Source of the DNA: an uncultured Lachnospiraceae bacterium
Lineage (GTDB): Bacteria; Bacillota; Clostridia; Lachnospirales; Lachnospiraceae
DNA: 26,272 bases
Direction: 5' to 3'
Assembly (NCBI GenBank): GCA_910579395.1
Contig: CAJTUC010000046.1
Coordinates: 1 to 26,272, forward strand
Shown here: positions 23,448-26,272 of the stretch, piece by piece
How the letters are laid out: the number at the start of each line of letters is the position of its first letter
How positions within the stretch are numbered: position 1 is the stretch's first letter
Position numbers and translations under genes: made by a program
The notes under the pieces: generated by a model
What the model was told of the DNA's origin: nothing
What the model saw: only the letters and a program-made list of their open reading frames with translations
Database searches by the model: none

Positions 23448-25048
23448 AAAAATATTCTTTTCTATTTTCTTATTTCAAAAAAGCAAAAATACTTTTACTA
23501 TTTTTTTTGATGATTATTTCATCAATATTGACACTTTTGCCACCATATCTTGTTAGTTATATTTTAGATGAGGGTGTCGCTAAAACTTCAATAGAAACAA
23601 TCACATATTGCAGTATATTCTTAGGATTTCTATATATTTGCAGTTTTGCGGTCAATTATTTTATAAGTCAAAATTTAACAAAGACAAGCAGCTATTTTAT
23701 TGCCGATTTGAAAAACGACTTATTTACTAAAATATTGAAGTTACCTATGGAATTTTTTGACAAGCAACAAACGGGATATATTTTTGAACGAATAAAAGAA
23801 ACTGAGTCATTAAATGTATTTTTCTCCCCTGTATTTTTAAAATTTGTAACAAGTATAGTTTCGTTTGTTGGCGCATTGATTCTTGTATGTTCAATTCGGT
23901 GGGAATTATCTTTGATTTTATTGCTGTTTTTACCTGTTATATATTATTTCACTAATCATTCAAGCATTAAGATAAAAAAAGCGTCAAAGGCTTTGCTTGA
24001 AACAACAGCCCAAACATCGGGAAAAGTACAGGAAAATATAGGCGGTATTTCAGCAGTTAAAGAATTAAAAATGGAAAATCAACGCTCATCTGAAATATCC
24101 CGTCAACTTAAACAAGTTGCAGATAAATCCGTTAAACGCGGTAAGATGATGAATATTGCTTCCGAGGGTATAGTAGGAATTACAAATATTGCTTCCGTTC
24201 TGCTTATTGTTTTTTCCGGTATCTTTATCATTAAAGGAAAAATGTCTTTAGGAAACTATTGGGCAGTATCTCAATATGCTTTATTGATTTTTGCACCTAT
24301 GCAACTTTTAGCAAGTATTAGTATTATGGTACAACCCGGTATTGCAGCTTTAACAAGAATTAACGAATTGCTAAAATTAAAAACCGAAGATGAAATATGT
24401 GGAAATAGGCAGGTTGGAAAGATAGAAAATATTATATTTTCAGATGTTTCGTTTGGTTATAGTGAAAAAACAGTTATTGATAATTTTAATATGGCAATTA
24501 GCAGAAATGAAAAAGTTGCACTATTAGGGAAAAATGGAAGTGGGAAAACAACGATTGCAAAATTGCTTTTAGGATTTTATAAAGATTATTCCGGCTCTAT
24601 TCGCATTAACGATATTGAAATTAATAATGTCTCTTTATTAGATTTGAGAAATCGAGTTGGGATTGTAGCACAAAATATTGTTCTTTTTTCGGGTACTTTA
24701 TTAGACAACATTAGATTTATTGCACCACAGTTAGATGAACATGAAATTATATCAGCATTAAGTAAAGCAGGATTGGATATTTCTGAATTTGCAGGCGGAC
24801 TTCAAGCAGTGATAAGTGAAAATGGTAAAAACCTGTCGGGAGGACAAAAACAGAAAATTGCACTTGCAAGAATGATTATAAAAAACCCGGACGTAATGAT
24901 TTTTGATGAAGCTACATCAAACTTGGATATAGAAACAAGTAATTTGGTAAAGCAATCAATACATACTATTTTTGCAGAAAAAACCTGTATTATTATTACG
25001 CATGACCCTGATATGGCTTCTCTTGCTGATACTATAATTAAAATCTAA
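23444..25048 (+). CDS. ABC transporter, fused permease and ATP-binding domains (exporter)
   Basis: 534 residues. The N-terminal membrane domain (about 1-305) has six hydrophobic segments of the type-1 exporter fold, with the coupling segment EFFDKQQTGYIFERIKET. The ATPase domain (about 327-534) has Walker A GKNGSGKTT (362-370), Q-loop Gln about 410, signature LSGGQKQK (464-471), Walker B VMIFDE (484-489) and switch His about 520. It is a half-transporter, so it should act as a homodimer. There is no peptidase domain, so leader cleavage is not expected. The upstream XRE gene overlaps it. Drugs, peptides or lipids are possible substrates. It is cargo between pieces of a Tn916-like element. Confidence 0.92.
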   Translation: MKKYSFLFSYFKKAKILLLFFLMIISSILTLLPPYLVSYILDEGVAKTSIETITYCSIFLGFLYICSFAVNYFISQNLTKTSSYFIADLKNDLFTKILKLPMEFFDKQQTGYIFERIKETESLNVFFSPVFLKFVTSIVSFVGALILVCSIRWELSLILLLFLPVIYYFTNHSSIKIKKASKALLETTAQTSGKVQENIGGISAVKELKMENQRSSEISRQLKQVADKSVKRGKMMNIASEGIVGITNIASVLLIVFSGIFIIKGKMSLGNYWAVSQYALLIFAPMQLLASISIMVQPGIAALTRINELLKLKTEDEICGNRQVGKIENIIFSDVSFGYSEKTVIDNFNMAISRNEKVALLGKNGSGKTTIAKLLLGFYKDYSGSIRINDIEINNVSLLDLRNRVGIVAQNIVLFSGTLLDNIRFIAPQLDEHEIISALSKAGLDISEFAGGLQAVISENGKNLSGGQKQKIALARMIIKNPDVMIFDEATSNLDIETSNLVKQSIHTIFAEKTCIIITHDPDMASLADTIIKI

Positions 25049-25059
25049 ATATACTTCTC

Positions 25060-25172
25060 ATTCTGCCGCACGACGACAAAAGAAAAAAAGCCGTCGTACA
25101 GCGCAGACAAGCTCTTTTGAGCTGTTAAGAAAATATCTGGAGGAAAATGCTGATGAATGGGACGAATGGTAA
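25060..25172 (+). pseudogene. C-terminal remnant of a conjugative-element sigma factor (orf7 type)
   Basis: Directly after the exporter stop a frame ending at 25172 reads SSFELLRKYLEENADEWDEW, which I recognise as the end of sigma-70-like proteins carried by Tn916/Tn1549-like elements. Just upstream the adjacent frame reads KKAVVQRR; one extra A near 25108-25112 would join the two into a normal sigma-4-like tail. The N-terminal two-thirds are missing and replaced by the exporter gene. The stop overlaps the start of the next gene, as orf7 and orf8 do in such elements. Confidence 0.5.
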
Positions 25173-25611
25173 CGAACCCGACTACCCGGAAAATGCCCTT
25201 GTTCCCTATCCTGTCATTGTGGCAGCGACAAAGGGCGACCCGGACGCCATGAAGATTGTCTTGCAGCATTTCAGCGGCTACATAGCCCGCCTCTCCATGC
25301 GGAAGCTGTACGACGAGCGCGGGAACGTCTATTTTGGCGTAGACCACGACATTCGGGAACGGCCGCAAGCAAAACTGATGATGCCCTCAAGCGTGCTATT
25401 TTGCTTAAATGATACAATCCCATTTAGCAATGGAAAAAGCAGTAAAGCCATAAAACCGATTGCAGCACCTATTCCATGTATCTTTGAGGCTGTAGTAACT
25501 ATGTATTTGCTCTCGTTTACACTAAAAAATCCAGAAATAAGCCCTGCTCCAACAGCAAAAAATCCAATCGAAAGAAGCATGAAAACCGCCAGAACAAGCC
25601 ATAAATTATAA
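25153..25611 (+). pseudogene. Truncated orf8-type helix-turn-helix gene fused to unrelated antisense sequence
   Basis: GGAGG nine bases before the ATG at 25153 gives a frame (another ATG at 25147 is closer to the site). Its first 75 or so residues (PENALVPYPVIVAATKGDP, MKIVLQHFSGYIARLSMRKLYDERGN, DHDIRERPQAKLM) are those of the small helix-turn-helix protein next to the sigma factor in Tn916/Tn1549-like elements. From about 25383 the family sequence stops, and the rest of the frame is the complement of the DUF998 gene. The true gene is thus cut off near its last ten or so residues at a recombination junction. Confidence 0.68.
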
Positions 25612-25790
25612 ACAAGTCGGACTGGGCTTTGCGGACTGCCTAAAACACTCATAACCATTATCTTGCCGTTATATTCAGAATAAAATTGTTCCAATATCCA
25701 CGGAACAATAAACTCGCCCTCCGAAAGCAAACAATCCCTTAATGCAGGACAATCCTCTAAAATATGTTTTAACTTTGAGCCCCGCAGCAA
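25329..25790 (-). pseudogene. DUF998-family membrane protein gene, damaged at both ends
   Basis: The middle part, EGEFIVPWILEQFY...MVMSVLGSPQSPVRLVYNLWL with helices following (roughly residues 60-88 and 105-122 of the frame), fits DUF998 proteins. After LFPLLNGI the frame runs into the complement of the orf8-type gene and stops at 25329, so the C-terminal helices are lost. At the other end no good start exists. The neighbouring frame reads LFAFGG just before the conserved GEF segment, so one extra G (GGG at 25717-25719 on the minus strand) may have broken the first helix. It overlaps the end of the ABC permease gene, as partners in an exporter operon often do. Confidence 0.6.
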
Positions 25791-26272
25791 TAGCGTTTAA
25801 ACAAAAAGCAAATCCACATAGCAGATAAAACAAATGCGGGCAGCATATAACGCGGCATATTTTCTAAAATCGCTTTTCCAATCCAAAAAGAGGGTAGCGG
25901 AGATATTACATACTGTATATCTGATGTAATGAAAAACGGGATAACAGCGCCAAAAATAGTCAGCGTAGATAACTTCGTTACTGCCATACCCTCTAGCTTG
26001 TTTGATGAAACCGTCAGTACAAGCAATGCAACAATCATGCCCTGCAAGGTTCCTCCCGTCGCAAGCAATAAAATGGTAAGCGGAGAAAGAGGCGTCAGTT
26101 TAAAAACAGGCAACAGAATAATAGTCGCAAGAAATGCAATCGCAGAAGGCACGCCAAACCGTGCAACTATGTAACCTGTTTTTCTTAAAGGCGTAATGAA
26201 TAAATAGACGGCTGTCTTTTCATCCCTTTCCTCTAAAGAAATCATTGCTGAAACAAAGCAGAACATAGTGGA
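25769..26272 (-). CDS. ABC-2 type permease (fluoroquinolone-exporter-like), partial
   Basis: The frame is still open at the right window edge, so the N-terminal part is outside; 167 codons remain including the stop. Visible segments: SAMISLEERDEKTAVYLFITPLRKTGYIVAR, an elbow-like motif typical of ABC-2 permeases, then five hydrophobic helices up to the end at about AMWICFLFKRY. This resembles the permease subunit of drug-export ABC systems annotated as fluoroquinolone exporters in Firmicutes. The ATPase gene would lie upstream, beyond the window. The downstream gene is the damaged DUF998 gene. Intactness of the whole gene cannot be judged. Confidence 0.75.
   Translation of the reverse strand, partial: STMFCFVSAMISLEERDEKTAVYLFITPLRKTGYIVARFGVPSAIAFLATIILLPVFKLTPLSPLTILLLATGGTLQGMIVALLVLTVSSNKLEGMAVTKLSTLTIFGAVIPFFITSDIQYVISPLPSFWIGKAILENMPRYMLPAFVLSAMWICFLFKRYCCGAQS

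Noticed and set aside
1..26272. CRISPR array, tRNA or rRNA genes
   Set aside because: No regularly spaced repeats, no tRNA-like cloverleaf with conserved TTCGANNC arm and no rRNA segment could be seen.

Overview
The window reads as part of a chromosome from a spore-forming, moderate-GC Clostridia bacterium, most likely Lachnospiraceae (Clostridium cluster XIVa). This rests on a GerMN spore-type lipoprotein, ComEA/ComEC, a Bce-type peptide-sensing module, the clostridial layout of the arginine genes, and pieces of a Tn916/Tn1549-like conjugative element. The assignment is an inference from gene content; no rRNA or tRNA is present.

Layout. (1) 1-310: 3' end of a Rpn/PD-(D/E)XK transposase-nuclease gene. 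(2) 351-5309, minus strand: a complete Bce-type antimicrobial peptide module in the order response regulator, intramembrane-sensing histidine kinase, ABC ATPase, FtsX-type permease. It has a sigma-A-like promoter before the regulator and a BceR-like operator with a weak promoter before the ATPase. (3) 5397-11715, minus strand: comEA, an OmpR-family regulator, a HAMP histidine kinase, a double-GerMN lipoprotein and comEC, tightly packed behind one promoter. A two-component system and a spore-type lipoprotein therefore sit between the two DNA-uptake genes. (4) 11707-12138: a small DMT/YdcZ transporter. (5) 12172-19664, minus strand: arginine operon argC, GNAT, frameshifted conserved gene, argJ, argB, argD, then an orphan solute-binding protein with a large acidic insert, closed by an intrinsic terminator. 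(6) 19665-20222: divergent control region with two back-to-back promoters and a tandem set of ArgR-box-like sites. A 210-bp near-palindromic MITE-like element with flanking direct repeats lies in the argC leader. (7) 20223-21756, plus strand: argG and a DUF1294 membrane protein. (8) 21757-26272: a mobile, partly AT-rich mosaic. It holds a remnant of the Tn916 orf9-type regulator, an XRE regulator plus ABC exporter cargo, a broken sigma-factor tail with a truncated orf8-type gene, then an abrupt junction to a decayed DUF998 gene and a partial ABC-2 permease on the other strand.

Together the arg genes convert glutamate through N-acetyl-ornithine to ornithine (argCJBD) and citrulline to argininosuccinate (argG). 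argF and argH are not in the window. The most unusual items are the MITE-like element in the argC leader, a structured repeat that supplies the last codons or stop of two unrelated genes, the frameshifted gene inside the arginine operon, the comEA-TCS-GerMN-comEC operon, and the mosaic right end.
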